From assembly GCF_008271465.1 (NCBI RefSeq), contig NZ_VMDU01000001.1, positions 372,001 to 436,000 of the forward strand: a stretch of 64,000 bases of DNA. The letters are read 5' to 3'. This DNA is from Tabrizicola flagellatus (GTDB lineage: Bacteria; Pseudomonadota; Alphaproteobacteria; Rhodobacterales; Rhodobacteraceae). Below the pieces are notes generated by a model, which searched no databases, was not told the DNA's origin, and was given only the letters and a program-made list of their open reading frames with translations. Within the stretch, counting starts at the first letter, position 1. Each line of letters starts with the position of its first letter. Below are positions 53,717-63,611 of the stretch, piece after piece. A program made the position numbers and the translations under genes.

Positions 53717-55425
53717 CGACTCCCTTTGCCGAGGTTGCGCTGCTGCTGGTGATGGCGGCCGGTGTCGGGCTGATCGGCACGCTGGCACGGCAGCCGCTGA
53801 TCGTCAGCTTCATCGCGGTGGGACTGATCGCCGGACCGTCTGCGCTGGATCTGGTGCGGTCGGATGCGCAGATCGCCCTCTTGTCCGAGCTTGGGATCGC
53901 GGTGCTGCTGTTCCTGGTCGGCATCAAGCTGGATGTGAAGCTGATCCGGTCGCTGGGCGTGGTCTCGGTGCTGACCGGGCTGGGTCAGGTCGGTTTTACC
54001 GCGGTCTTCGGCTATATCATCGGGCTCGCGCTGGGGCTCGACCCTGTCACCAGCCTGTATGTCGCGGTGGCGCTGACGTTCTCCTCGACCATCATCATCG
54101 TCAAGCTGTTGTCCGACAAGCGCGAGATCGACGCCCTGCACGGCCAGATCGCGCTGGGCTTCCTGATCGTGCAGGACCTGGTGGTGGTGCTGGCGATGAT
54201 CGTCCTGTCGGCCATCGGCATCGGCGCCCCGGGCCATGGCGGGCAGGCGGGCGGGTCAGTGCTGACGGTGCTGGCTTCGGGCCTCGCGCTGATCGCGGCG
54301 GTGGTGCTGTTCGTGCGCCATGCGGCCGATCCCCTGACCGAGCGGCTTGCCCGCGCGCCCGAGCTGCTGGTGATCTTCGCCATCGCGCTGGCGGCGATGT
54401 TCGCCGCGATCGGCGATGCTGTCGGTCTTGGCAAGGAGGTCGGCGGGCTGATGGCCGGGGTGGCGCTGGCCTCGACCCCCTACCGCGAGACGATCGCGGC
54501 GCGCCTGGCTCCGCTGCGGGATTTCCTGCTCCTGTTCTTCTTCATCGCACTGGGTGCGACGCTGGACCTGTCGCTTCTGGGGGCCCACCTCGTCGGCGCC
54601 ATGGTCTTCTCGCTGTTCGTGCTGATCGGCAACCCGTTGATCGTTCTGGCAATCATGGGGGCGATGGGCTACCGCAAGCGCACCGGGTTCCTGGCAGGGC
54701 TGACGGTGGCGCAGATCAGCGAATTCTCGCTGATCTTCGTCGCCATGGGCGTGTCGCTCGGCCATGTCTCCGAGGACGCGCTGGGGCTGGTGACCATGGT
54801 CGGTCTGGTGACCATCGCCGCCTCGACCTACATGATAACCTGGTCGCACCAGCTTTATGCACTGGTCGAGCCCGTGCTGGGCGTCTTCGAGCGCAAGGGC
54901 ACCCCGCGCGAGCCGTCCGAGGCCGGGGCACACGACACGGGCGGCTACGATGTGATCCTGTTCGGGCTCGGACGCTTTGGCACCGCGATCGGGCTGCGGC
55001 TGAAGAGGCGGGGCATCCGGGTTCTTGGGGTGGACTTCAACCCGCAGGCGGTGCGGCGCTGGCGTGAACTGGGGCTGGAGGCCGAATTCGGCGATGCGGG
55101 CGACCCCGAGTTCGTCGCCGGCCTGCCCTTGCGGGGGCTGGACTGGCTGGTATCCACCGTGCCCATCCACCCGACCGGGCTCAGCCACGAGGACATGCGC
55201 CGCACCCTGATCCAGCTGGCGGGCGCCGCAGGTTTCACCGGTCGCATTGCCGCTGCGGCCCATGGGGCGGCCGATGCGGCGGTTCTGGCCAGTGCGGGCG
55301 CCGATCTGGTTCTGGAGCCGTTCCAGGACGCGGCAGACCGTGCGGTGGCGCTGCTGTGCGGCGCGGCCGAGGAAGAACGGACCGAGTTTCCCGAGATCGC
55401 TTCGGAAGGTCGAGAGACCGCATGA
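53707..55425 (+). CDS. Cation:proton antiporter with TrkA-N domain (KefB-like)
   Basis: 572 residues. The N-terminal CPA2 transporter part has about twelve membrane helices (residues 5-390) with LGIAVLLFLVGIKLDVKLIRSLG and the FSSTIIIVKLL and GEVGGLMAGVALAS-type segments. The C-terminal RCK/TrkA-N domain begins YDVILFGLGRFGTAIGLRLKRRGIRVLGVDFNP (about 415-450), which binds NAD(H). It exports K+ or Na+ in exchange for H+. It is preceded and overlapped by the HTH gene. The gating ligand, glutathione or nucleotide, is not told by sequence. Confidence 0.92.
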   Translation: MPLTTPFAEVALLLVMAAGVGLIGTLARQPLIVSFIAVGLIAGPSALDLVRSDAQIALLSELGIAVLLFLVGIKLDVKLIRSLGVVSVLTGLGQVGFTAVFGYIIGLALGLDPVTSLYVAVALTFSSTIIIVKLLSDKREIDALHGQIALGFLIVQDLVVVLAMIVLSAIGIGAPGHGGQAGGSVLTVLASGLALIAAVVLFVRHAADPLTERLARAPELLVIFAIALAAMFAAIGDAVGLGKEVGGLMAGVALASTPYRETIAARLAPLRDFLLLFFFIALGATLDLSLLGAHLVGAMVFSLFVLIGNPLIVLAIMGAMGYRKRTGFLAGLTVAQISEFSLIFVAMGVSLGHVSEDALGLVTMVGLVTIAASTYMITWSHQLYALVEPVLGVFERKGTPREPSEAGAHDTGGYDVILFGLGRFGTAIGLRLKRRGIRVLGVDFNPQAVRRWRELGLEAEFGDAGDPEFVAGLPLRGLDWLVSTVPIHPTGLSHEDMRRTLIQLAGAAGFTGRIAAAAHGAADAAVLASAGADLVLEPFQDAADRAVALLCGAAEEERTEFPEIASEGRETA

Positions 55426-55495
55426 CGCCACCGGTCGGCCGAGGCCCGGCGGCGCCTGCACTTGCGGGGGGAGGCTGGAGCCGCCCTGCATCGAT

Positions 55496-56683
55496 CTAGG
55501 GCGCCGCGTCAGCTACCACCGACACGCCGTCGGCAATCGTGTCTCCGGGGTGCAGGATCACCCGGTCCCCGGCCTGAAGCCCGTCCAGAACCTGTGCGAG
55601 GGCCTCGTTCCTTTCCCCCAGCGCAAGGCGCTGTATCCGGGCGCGGCCGTCGCGCACCACATAGGTCGCCCAGTCCGACCCATCCCGGAACAGCGCCCCC
55701 ACCGGGATCGTCAGCACATCCTCCGCCCGCCAGAGCGCAATGCGGGCAATCACCCGGAAGCCGTGGCCCAGCCCCTGCCAGTCGGCAGGCGAGCCCGCCA
55801 GGCCGAGGATCACCTTGACCCGCTGTTCGTCGATCCCAAGCGCCGAGGTCCGGGTGACGGCCGAAGGCTCGATCCGTTCCACGCGAGCGGGGATCTCTGG
55901 CCCGCCCCAGCCGGTGACGGTCGCATCGGCGCCTTCCCGCACCCGCACCACGTCGCGGGACAGGAGGTCCACCACGATCTCCAGATTGCCGGGGTCGCCG
56001 ATCTCCATCAGCGGCATGCCGGCCTGGACCACCTGCGCGCTTTCGGTCAGCACCCGCAGCACCCGGCCCGAGACCGGGGCGACGATCTCGACGCAGCAGC
56101 GGGCCTCGTCGCCGTTGCGGTCCGCCCGCAGCACCGCCAGCGCGCTTTCCAGTTCCTTTTCACGCACCGCAAGATTGGCAAGCGCGCTGGAAACCGCCGC
56201 CCTTGCCGTCTTCTGTTCGAGAAGAGCCGTGTCATGCGCCCGCTGCGACACCGCCCCGCGCTGAAGCAGCGCGATCATGCGGTTGGCCTCGGTGGTCCTG
56301 AAGTCCAGCGTTGCCTCGGCCTGTTCGAGCTGGGCGCGGGCCAGGTCCACGGCAGCCTGCGCCGCAGCGGCGGTGGCTTCGGCAACGGCGCGCGAGCGGC
56401 TGTCCAGAAGGACCGGGGCGGCCGGGCCGATGGAGGCGACGACCGTCTCGCCCTTCGTCACCTGATCGCCCGCGTGCAGGTTGATCCGTTCCAGCCTGCC
56501 GGAGGTCGTCGCCGAAATGGTGAATACCTCGCGGATCCGCGCCTCGCCCTGTTCCTCGATCGTCACCTCCAGCACGCGCGGCTCGACCGTCGCCAGTTCC
56601 ACCGCAACCGGGCGCGGCAGGAAGGCCCAGATCACGAGGGCGATGCCGGCGACGGCGGCAAGGACGGGGACAAGGCGGCGCAT
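55496..56683 (-). CDS. HlyD/MacA-type periplasmic adaptor of an ABC exporter
   Basis: 395 residues with an N-terminal membrane anchor (LVPVLAAVAGIALVIWAFLP). Barrel-sandwich and coiled-coil parts follow: RLERINLHAGDQVTKGETVVAS, a long Ala/Glu coiled coil (about 95-190), then IVAPVSGRVLRVLTESAQVVQAGMPLMEIGD and VLTIPVGALFRDG. It bridges the inner-membrane exporter and an outer-membrane duct. Its start lies three bases before the permease stop. No TolC-like gene is in the window, so a shared outer-membrane factor is expected. Confidence 0.9.
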   Translation of the reverse strand: MRRLVPVLAAVAGIALVIWAFLPRPVAVELATVEPRVLEVTIEEQGEARIREVFTISATTSGRLERINLHAGDQVTKGETVVASIGPAAPVLLDSRSRAVAEATAAAAQAAVDLARAQLEQAEATLDFRTTEANRMIALLQRGAVSQRAHDTALLEQKTARAAVSSALANLAVREKELESALAVLRADRNGDEARCCVEIVAPVSGRVLRVLTESAQVVQAGMPLMEIGDPGNLEIVVDLLSRDVVRVREGADATVTGWGGPEIPARVERIEPSAVTRTSALGIDEQRVKVILGLAGSPADWQGLGHGFRVIARIALWRAEDVLTIPVGALFRDGSDWATYVVRDGRARIQRLALGERNEALAQVLDGLQAGDRVILHPGDTIADGVSVVADAAP

Positions 56684-56686
56684 GGG

Positions 56687-59053
56687 TCACTCCCGTGTCT
56701 TGAGGACTTCGATCATGTCGAGATTGTTGATCCGGCCCCGGATGGCGATGGCCGAGACCAGGGCGGCGAGGCAGACGATCAGGCTGGCGGTCGCGAAAAC
56801 CTCGCGCCCCACCACAAGCGGCACGCGGTAGAGGTCGGAGGAAAAGGCCGCGACCATGGCCACCGCGATGCCGTAGCCGATGATCCAGCCCAGGGGCTGC
56901 GCCAGCAGGACGACGATGCCGAGCTCGCCGAAGAGGACGCCCGAGACCTCGCGGTTGGTGAATCCAAGGACGCGCAGGCTAGCGAGTTCGCGCCCCTGTT
57001 CCGACAGGGCGATGCGAGAGAAATTGTAGACGACGCCGACCGCGATGATGCCCGCAAGGACGACATAGACCGTGACCATGACGGTGATGTTCTCGGCCAG
57101 CGTGTCGCGGAACCGCGCCAGCATCAGGGTCGTCACGCTGACCAGGTCGGTCTTGGGCGCCGCCTTGGCGGCGCCGTAGAATTCCGTGTCCAGCGACCGG
57201 TCGAGTTGCAGGCTGACACCCGACACCATCGCGCCTTCACCCATCAACCGGTTCAGGGCCCCGATCTCCATCGCGGCGCCAAGGCCGACATAGCCCAGCG
57301 AGATCCCGCTGACCGGCAGCGTGACCGTCGGACGCGCGCCTTCCAGGACCTCGACGGTCACGCGGTCTCCGGTCCTGACCTGAAGGGCCGAGGCGAGCGC
57401 CTCGGACAACAGGATGCCCGCCTCGGGCATCGCCATGGGACGCAGGTCGGGGGCGAGCACGCGGGAAAGCTGCGGTTCGGCAGGGCGGCCGATAATCCCC
57501 AGCTTCTTCGACATGTTGCGGTGGCTGATCCGGGCGCTGACCGACCGGAACGGCTCGGCCACCATGACGCCGGGCAGCGCGCGCGCGGCATGGACGGCGC
57601 CGATCGGCTCGGGGGACCCGAACACGATCTGCGCGTCGTGGCGTTCGGAGCGGAAGAAGGTGATGTCGATCATGTGGTTGATCGAGCCGAACGACCAGAG
57701 CGACGCCACGAGGATCGCCACGGCCATCGCGACGCCCAGCATCGACGACAGGGTGCGGAAGGGCCAGCGCAACAGGTGACGGGCCACCATCACCCCGGTC
57801 TGGCGCAGGGCAAGGACCCCACGCAGCCACCCCATGCGCTGCCGGTAGGCGACAGGGGCCGGGGGCGCCATGGCGACGGCGGGTGGCAGGGTCACGACCG
57901 ATCGCACCGCATACAGCGCGCCCCCAAGGGCCGCCGTCAGTGTGATGACGGCGGCAAGACCGTAAAGTTGCGGATCCCGGGCGAAGACAAGGTAGGGAAA
58001 CGAGAAGAACCGCGCATACATCTGCGCTAGCCCAGCCCCAAGCCATGCCCCTGCGGCAAAGCCGATCAGGATGCCGACCCCGGCGATCATCAGCACGAAC
58101 TCGACATAATGCTGCGCCACCGCGCGCGACGGATAGCCGATGGCCTTGAGCAGCCCGATCTGTTCGCGTTCCAGCACGATCAGCCGCGACAGCGTCATGT
58201 TCACCAGCATCGCCGCGACCAGAAGGAAGATTGGCGGCAGCACCTTGACCATGGCGGAGAGCTGCTTCAGCTCGGCATCCAGAAACGCGTGCGAGACCTG
58301 ATCCGCCCGTGCCGTCGCGCCGATGCCGCCGTAGCGCGCGGTCAGCCGGTCCAGCGCCTCGATCACCCGGTCCGCATCGGTTCCGGGCGCAAGCTTCAGC
58401 ACCACGTTGGAAAACGCACCCGCCAGGTCGAAGGCGGCCTCGAGGCTGGCGCGCGGGGCCCAGACGATGCCGAAGCGGCGCGGGTCCGGCATCATCTGGC
58501 CGGGGGCGAGCGCGTAGATGAACTCGGGCGAGAGCGCCACGCCGGTGATCAGCAGCTCGCGCCGCTTGCCGTTCATCAGGACCGGAAGCCGACTTCCAGG
58601 GCCCAGCCGGTGCGCCGCAGCAAACCCTTCCGAGACCACGATTTCCTGCGCGGATTGCGGATCGGGCAACCGGCCCTGCCGCAGGTAGAGCCGGTTCAAC
58701 CCGGCCCCGTTGCCGCCCGGAAGCGAGACGAAGAGCACCGAGCCCGGCTCGGTCATCGTGTCCAGGTCCAGAAGCCCCAGCTTGACGATCCGCGCCTCGG
58801 CGGCAAGCACCCCTTCGATCGCCTCGATCTCGCCCATCAGGGCGAGGGGCGCGCGCACGAGGTCGGCAAAGACATCGGCGAAACGGTTCTCCTCGTAATA
58901 CCGCGCCCGCGTCTCGTGCAGCGAGGCATAGGCACCGTTGCCGAGGATCAGCGTCGCGACGCCCGCGGCCAGCACCAGAGCGATGGCAAGAACCTGGGCC
59001 CAGAGCCGGCGCAGATCGCGCAGGACCTTGCGGCGCAGCGGCGAGATCACCAT
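56687..59053 (-). CDS. FtsX-like ABC transporter permease
   Basis: 788 residues with the layout of two FtsX halves: an N-terminal helix ([22 protein letters not shown]), a large periplasmic domain (about 45-250), four membrane segments near 265-400, a second periplasmic domain, and a last three-helix FtsX block ending [18 protein letters not shown] and [18 protein letters not shown]. Unlike MacB it has no fused ATPase; that is the next gene, overlapped by seven bases. It is of the DevC/LolCE-like type and probably drives export or lipid/lipoprotein trafficking rather than pore-style import. Confidence 0.92.
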   Translation of the reverse strand: MVISPLRRKVLRDLRRLWAQVLAIALVLAAGVATLILGNGAYASLHETRARYYEENRFADVFADLVRAPLALMGEIEAIEGVLAAEARIVKLGLLDLDTMTEPGSVLFVSLPGGNGAGLNRLYLRQGRLPDPQSAQEIVVSEGFAAAHRLGPGSRLPVLMNGKRRELLITGVALSPEFIYALAPGQMMPDPRRFGIVWAPRASLEAAFDLAGAFSNVVLKLAPGTDADRVIEALDRLTARYGGIGATARADQVSHAFLDAELKQLSAMVKVLPPIFLLVAAMLVNMTLSRLIVLEREQIGLLKAIGYPSRAVAQHYVEFVLMIAGVGILIGFAAGAWLGAGLAQMYARFFSFPYLVFARDPQLYGLAAVITLTAALGGALYAVRSVVTLPPAVAMAPPAPVAYRQRMGWLRGVLALRQTGVMVARHLLRWPFRTLSSMLGVAMAVAILVASLWSFGSINHMIDITFFRSERHDAQIVFGSPEPIGAVHAARALPGVMVAEPFRSVSARISHRNMSKKLGIIGRPAEPQLSRVLAPDLRPMAMPEAGILLSEALASALQVRTGDRVTVEVLEGARPTVTLPVSGISLGYVGLGAAMEIGALNRLMGEGAMVSGVSLQLDRSLDTEFYGAAKAAPKTDLVSVTTLMLARFRDTLAENITVMVTVYVVLAGIIAVGVVYNFSRIALSEQGRELASLRVLGFTNREVSGVLFGELGIVVLLAQPLGWIIGYGIAVAMVAAFSSDLYRVPLVVGREVFATASLIVCLAALVSAIAIRGRINNLDMIEVLKTRE

Positions 59054-59763
59054 GCGACCTCCGAGGGTGCCTTCTTCACCGCGTTGACGGTTTCTTCCAC
59101 GATCCGCCCGTCGGCAAAACGGATCACGCGGTCGGCAATGTCGCGGATCGCGGCGTTGTGGGTGATGACAAGGGTGGTCGCCCCCACGGTCCGGTTCACC
59201 CGGGTCAGGGCCTCCAGCACCCTGATGCCGGTCGCACTGTCCAGCGCGCCGGTCGGCTCGTCGCAGAGCAGCAGCTCGGGGGTCTTGGCGATGGCACGCG
59301 CGATGGCGACCCGCTGCTGCTCGCCGCCGGACAGTTGTGCCGGGAAATGGTCGGCCCGGTCAGCCAGGCCCACGAGGTCCAGCGCCTCGTCCACGGGCAT
59401 CGGCCGGCGGGCGATCTCGGTGACAAGTTGCACGTTCTCGCGTGCGGTCAGGCTGGGCACCAGGTTGTAGAACTGGAACACGAAGCCCACATGGTCGCGG
59501 CGATACCGGGTGAGCGCGCGTTCGCTTAGGGCGGTCAGCTGGTGGTCTTCGAACCAGACCTCGCCCGCCGTTGCGGTGTCGAGTCCGCCGATGATGTTGA
59601 GGAAGGTCGATTTCCCGGACCCGGATGGCCCGAGGATCACGACGAACTCGCCGCGCCGCGCCCGGAAGTCGATGCCACGCAGCGCGTTCACCGTCTGCTC
59701 GCCGGAACGGTAGACCTTGGTCAGGCCCCGGGTAAGCAGGACGGCATCGGGGAAACGGTCCAT
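59047..59763 (-). CDS. ABC exporter ATPase (MacB/LolD-like)
   Basis: 238 residues from ATG 59763 ([30 protein letters not shown]). Walker A is [10 protein letters not shown]-loop [18 protein letters not shown], signature [15 protein letters not shown], Walker [13 protein letters not shown] and switch VITHN. It energises the FtsX-type permease, whose gene starts inside its end. Adaptor, permease and ATPase form one operon. The exported substrate is unknown. Confidence 0.93.
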   Translation of the reverse strand: MDRFPDAVLLTRGLTKVYRSGEQTVNALRGIDFRARRGEFVVILGPSGSGKSTFLNIIGGLDTATAGEVWFEDHQLTALSERALTRYRRDHVGFVFQFYNLVPSLTARENVQLVTEIARRPMPVDEALDLVGLADRADHFPAQLSGGEQQRVAIARAIAKTPELLLCDEPTGALDSATGIRVLEALTRVNRTVGATTLVITHNAAIRDIADRVIRFADGRIVEETVNAVKKAPSEVAW

Positions 59764-60022
59764 GGTGCCCCTTCCGGCATTGACCGGAACAGAGTAACGC
59801 CAGCGCGGAACAGGACAATGACCAAGATCAACCGGGCCGGAACCGGACCGTCGTGCCCTGTCCTTCGCATCGCGCGGCATAGGCCGCCGCCAAGGCAGAT
59901 CGCAGGCGGGTCGGCTCGACCACCCGTCGAGCCAGTCCTTTCGGAGCCTGACCACGACCGGGCCCCTGCGCCAGCGATTCAGGTTGCGCGCAGAACCCCG
60001 GCTGTCGACAGTTCAGACTTTG

Positions 60023-63000
60023 TCAGAACTTGCCGATGAGATTGACGAACACGCCTTCGCGATCCTTTTCCAGACTGCGCAGGTCGTCTGAGACGCCCCC
60101 CCAGGCATAACCCGCACCAAGCCTGAGGCTGTCACCGAAATCGCGATAAACGCCCAGAAGCGCGCCGAAATCGGTCGTGTCGGCCTTGGGGTAAAGGATG
60201 GCGCGGCCTTCGGCCATGATGTCCCAGTTGTGCACGATGTGATAGTCCAGCCGCAGGATGCCGAGATGTGCGGTCGAACTGACGAAAGTATCCGAGCCGC
60301 GCGGCGCTTCCTCGCGGAACCGGAAGCCGTATTTGGCGCCCAGGGTGAACTGCTGGTTCAGATCGTAGCTCAGCGCCATGTTCAGGATATGGCTGCGCTG
60401 CTTCGGCCCGTTTGCATCGCCGTCCACATTCACCTGATCCGCGCCCGGCAGGTCGTAGAGGTAGGTATAGCTGAACAGCGCATTCAGCCGGTCATTCCGG
60501 ACCGGACGATAGGCATATCCAAGCTTGAGCTCGACATAGCGACCGTCACGGATGTTGTCGGTGTCGGCATCGGAAAGGACCGCGTCAAGGTTGCCGATCA
60601 GGCGCCAGTCATCGCTGGTCTTGCGCTCGAAATACCCTGACAGGAGCAGAGTGTCGCGATCCTGGACCCTGGCGGGATTGTCGCTGTCCTCGACCCGGAA
60701 CTCGCCACGGAGCCCGGCCGAGTAACCTTCGCCGCCAGAGTAGCGGGCACCGAGCGAGAGGCCGCGGCGGGTGATCGTCGTGCCGTCGGCTTCGGTGTTT
60801 TCGCCAGATAGAAGGCCAAGGTCATAGCGCCAGGTTTCCGATGGCGTATAGGCCACGCCATAGGTCGTCGTCAGCGCCGGTTCCGACCCGAAGGCGCTAT
60901 AGCTGTGTTCGGCCGTGTGGAACCAGGTGTCATTGATCCGGGACTGTGCGCCGAAGACCAGCGTCCCCTTGTCGGTGCCGGTCACCGTGCTGCTTTCCCG
61001 GATGCGGAGAGGATCAAGCCGGTAGCCGAGCGTGTATGTCGAATCTGCATTCGGAGCCCAGGCAAGTTCGGCCCGTCCACCGGCCCCAAGTGTGCCATCC
61101 GATGCCTCGGCCGCGAATGTCAGCGCGTCGGAAAGGCGGGTTTCGACGCCGACGCCCAACCTGTCATTGTTGCCAAGACCGCCACCGCTGCGCAGGGTGC
61201 CTTGCCCGAATACCCAGAGCGACAGGTCGTCATCCCGCTTCCAGGTCAGCTTCGCGCCAAGGACCGTGCGACTGCCGTTGTCTTCGGCCAGCGTGCTGCC
61301 CGGGCTGGTGCGGTCGGTTTCCTCGCCTTCCACTTCCAGGGTCAGACGCTCGTTCATGTCGTAGACGACGCCCAGCCGGAAGTCTGTCCGTTCCTTCGCC
61401 GCAGCGTTCTCGAAGCGGTCACCGCCGAAGGTCAGCGCCAACCGCTCACCCACACCGACCTCGCCGTCAAAGCCCCAGGTGGTCTGTGCCGTGGCGATAT
61501 CGAGGTCGGGAGAGGAGAACCCCGCCTCGCGGTCGTCGAAATAGGCCGAGACGAAGCCCCTGCCGCCGAAATCGGCAAGATCGGCTCGCGCCTCGAAACG
61601 GTATCCCATGGCGGGGGCACCAACGACGCCAGCGCTTGGCGTGGTCGGGTCGATCTCGAGCCCGCCATTGAGCGACAGGGTCGTCCCGAAGCCGGGGCCC
61701 TCGCTCCGGGCCACTTCGAAGCCGAGATGCGTGCCTTCACTGTAGCGGAACAGGACATCCGCTCCGATCAGCGTGGTATCGGCGATGCCGGTCGTTTCGC
61801 GCACAGCAGAGAGGCCGACGCGCAGTTGGTCCGTCACCCAGCCCTCGGCCCGGCCACCGGCCGAAAGACCGTCGACGTCTCCGGTGGTCGGGACGTATTC
61901 ATACTGGACCACCAGGTTGACGTCATAGTCGCCCAGCGGACGGTCGGTGATCAGCCCGCTGCCACCGGACGAGGGCATCAGGGGCGCGGTCAGGATCACC
62001 ACGCCCTGGACGTGATCGATGCGGTAATCCCGCCCCTCGACAAGGCGCCGCGCGCTGATGACCCGGCTGCTGACCGGGTCGCGCAGCTCGACGATCAGCG
62101 TCTCGCTGCCGACCTGGATGTCGCGGCGCGACAGGAAGTATGCGCTGCCGCCGGTGCCCCGGAAGACGTCGCGCTGGACGAGACTGTCAGGCTGGGCAGC
62201 ATAGCCGGTGAAGCGCAGCCGCTGTTCGCCGTTCGGCATGGTTTCGCCGGATTGCCATTCGCCAATCAGGCCATAGAGCGTCCGGTCCGACCTGACGATC
62301 CGGTCAAGATCCCCGACCGGCTTGAAATCGCCCCACTGCAGATAGCTGCCGTCCCGTTCGATCCGGGCGAAGAACTTGCCCGAGGTCGGAGCCAGATCCT
62401 CGACCACGGAATCGTCGCCGGTGGTGACCCAGACCTCGTCGGCTTCGATGCCCCGCAGCATCTGGTCGGGATGCTTGCGGCCGAAGTCGCGGAAGAGATC
62501 CTTCAGTTCGTCCTCGCGGGTATCGACAGAGGCGGTGAACCGGGTCCTGTTCCCGGTGACTCCGTCCACGAAGCCCGAGATGCGCCCGCGGTTCCACGTC
62601 TCGTCACTGACGAGGTCGCGGCCGATCGTGACGTCGATGATCCCGGTGGCGAAGACCTCGCGCTCCGGTATGGTGACGTCGCGCGTCTCGCTGCGGGCAC
62701 CGGCGCCGATCTGGACCCCATGCGTGCCCGGCGGCAGGATGCGCTGGATGACGAACCCGCGCCGGACGTCGAGAATGACCGGCTCACCCATCACGTTGAT
62801 CTCGGTGCCGGCCGGGACGTCGAGACCCGAGATGGTGACGGCCCCGCCCCGCACCGGAATCCGGCGCCGGGCGGTCCGATCCTCGCCTTCGCCCGCGGCC
62901 ACGATCGGGCCGTCAAGGTCGGGGTCGTCCATCCGGGTTTCCGTCCGTCTCAGGGGCAGTGCAGCCGTCTCGTCATAGCGGCCCTGTGCGTCATAGACCC

Positions 63001-63604
63001 GCAGGACATAGTCGAGATCCGCATCGCCCTCAGCGGGCATGACCCACTCTGCCGTCCCGTTCGGCTGGATCGGCACGGTCGTCACCTTGCCCTGACGGTC
63101 GCGGATCCGGACCTCGGCCCGTGCAATCCAGGCCGGATAGTTGGAAGAGGCGCGGAAGGTGACGGTATCGCCGGCGACATAGCTGCGACGCATGTCCTCG
63201 GTCGAGATGTTCAGTCTGGGCCTGGCCCCCAGTCCATCGTAGGTCAGCTGTATGCCCAGATCGTCGAGCGTGCGGTCGACCTCGCGGGTATCGCCCACGG
63301 CCACGGGATCCCCGGCAATGTTCTGCCGCGGCCCGCCGGGGCTGACCGGATCGATGGAGATCGAAAAGCCCAGATCGCCGACGGGCGAGCTTCCATCCGC
63401 CTCGGTATTGGCGCCGGTTTCCCGCACAACCAACTGGCCTTCATTTGCCTGATAGCAGCCCGCAGGGATCCGACCGTCCACCAGCACGCAGCCCTGAACC
63501 CGGTCTTCCGCCATGGCCGCGCCCGCCAGAACAATCGCCAGTGCGGTGCTGCCTGCAAGATGCGCGATACCGAAGCCCTTGAACCTGTTCCTGAGTTCCA
63601 TCAC
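60023..63604 (-). CDS. Large outer-membrane beta-barrel protein with N-terminal Ig-like modules
   Basis: 1193 residues. A signal peptide (about 1-32, ending AGAAMA before EDRVQGC) is followed by a short Cys pair segment, an Ig-like region (about 115-320; GDTVTFRASSNYPAWIARAEVRIRDRQGKV) and a long beta-strand-rich region, from about 590 to the end, with alternating polar and aromatic residues. The final REGVFVNLIGKF ends in Phe, as in BAM-assembled barrels. It is seven bases after a surface-protein gene that runs off the window, and the two are likely made together. I do not recognise a named family. A role as anchor or exporter of the partner is inference. Confidence 0.8.
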   Translation of the reverse strand: MMELRNRFKGFGIAHLAGSTALAIVLAGAAMAEDRVQGCVLVDGRIPAGCYQANEGQLVVRETGANTEADGSSPVGDLGFSISIDPVSPGGPRQNIAGDPVAVGDTREVDRTLDDLGIQLTYDGLGARPRLNISTEDMRRSYVAGDTVTFRASSNYPAWIARAEVRIRDRQGKVTTVPIQPNGTAEWVMPAEGDADLDYVLRVYDAQGRYDETAALPLRRTETRMDDPDLDGPIVAAGEGEDRTARRRIPVRGGAVTISGLDVPAGTEINVMGEPVILDVRRGFVIQRILPPGTHGVQIGAGARSETRDVTIPEREVFATGIIDVTIGRDLVSDETWNRGRISGFVDGVTGNRTRFTASVDTREDELKDLFRDFGRKHPDQMLRGIEADEVWVTTGDDSVVEDLAPTSGKFFARIERDGSYLQWGDFKPVGDLDRIVRSDRTLYGLIGEWQSGETMPNGEQRLRFTGYAAQPDSLVQRDVFRGTGGSAYFLSRRDIQVGSETLIVELRDPVSSRVISARRLVEGRDYRIDHVQGVVILTAPLMPSSGGSGLITDRPLGDYDVNLVVQYEYVPTTGDVDGLSAGGRAEGWVTDQLRVGLSAVRETTGIADTTLIGADVLFRYSEGTHLGFEVARSEGPGFGTTLSLNGGLEIDPTTPSAGVVGAPAMGYRFEARADLADFGGRGFVSAYFDDREAGFSSPDLDIATAQTTWGFDGEVGVGERLALTFGGDRFENAAAKERTDFRLGVVYDMNERLTLEVEGEETDRTSPGSTLAEDNGSRTVLGAKLTWKRDDDLSLWVFGQGTLRSGGGLGNNDRLGVGVETRLSDALTFAAEASDGTLGAGGRAELAWAPNADSTYTLGYRLDPLRIRESSTVTGTDKGTLVFGAQSRINDTWFHTAEHSYSAFGSEPALTTTYGVAYTPSETWRYDLGLLSGENTEADGTTITRRGLSLGARYSGGEGYSAGLRGEFRVEDSDNPARVQDRDTLLLSGYFERKTSDDWRLIGNLDAVLSDADTDNIRDGRYVELKLGYAYRPVRNDRLNALFSYTYLYDLPGADQVNVDGDANGPKQRSHILNMALSYDLNQQFTLGAKYGFRFREEAPRGSDTFVSSTAHLGILRLDYHIVHNWDIMAEGRAILYPKADTTDFGALLGVYRDFGDSLRLGAGYAWGGVSDDLRSLEKDREGVFVNLIGKF

Positions 63605-63611
63605 CGCGCCC

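Noticed and set aside
55247-58030. Long plus-strand frame across the exporter genes
   Set aside because: His/Arg/Asp-rich shadow of the adaptor and permease genes, without domains or ribosome site.
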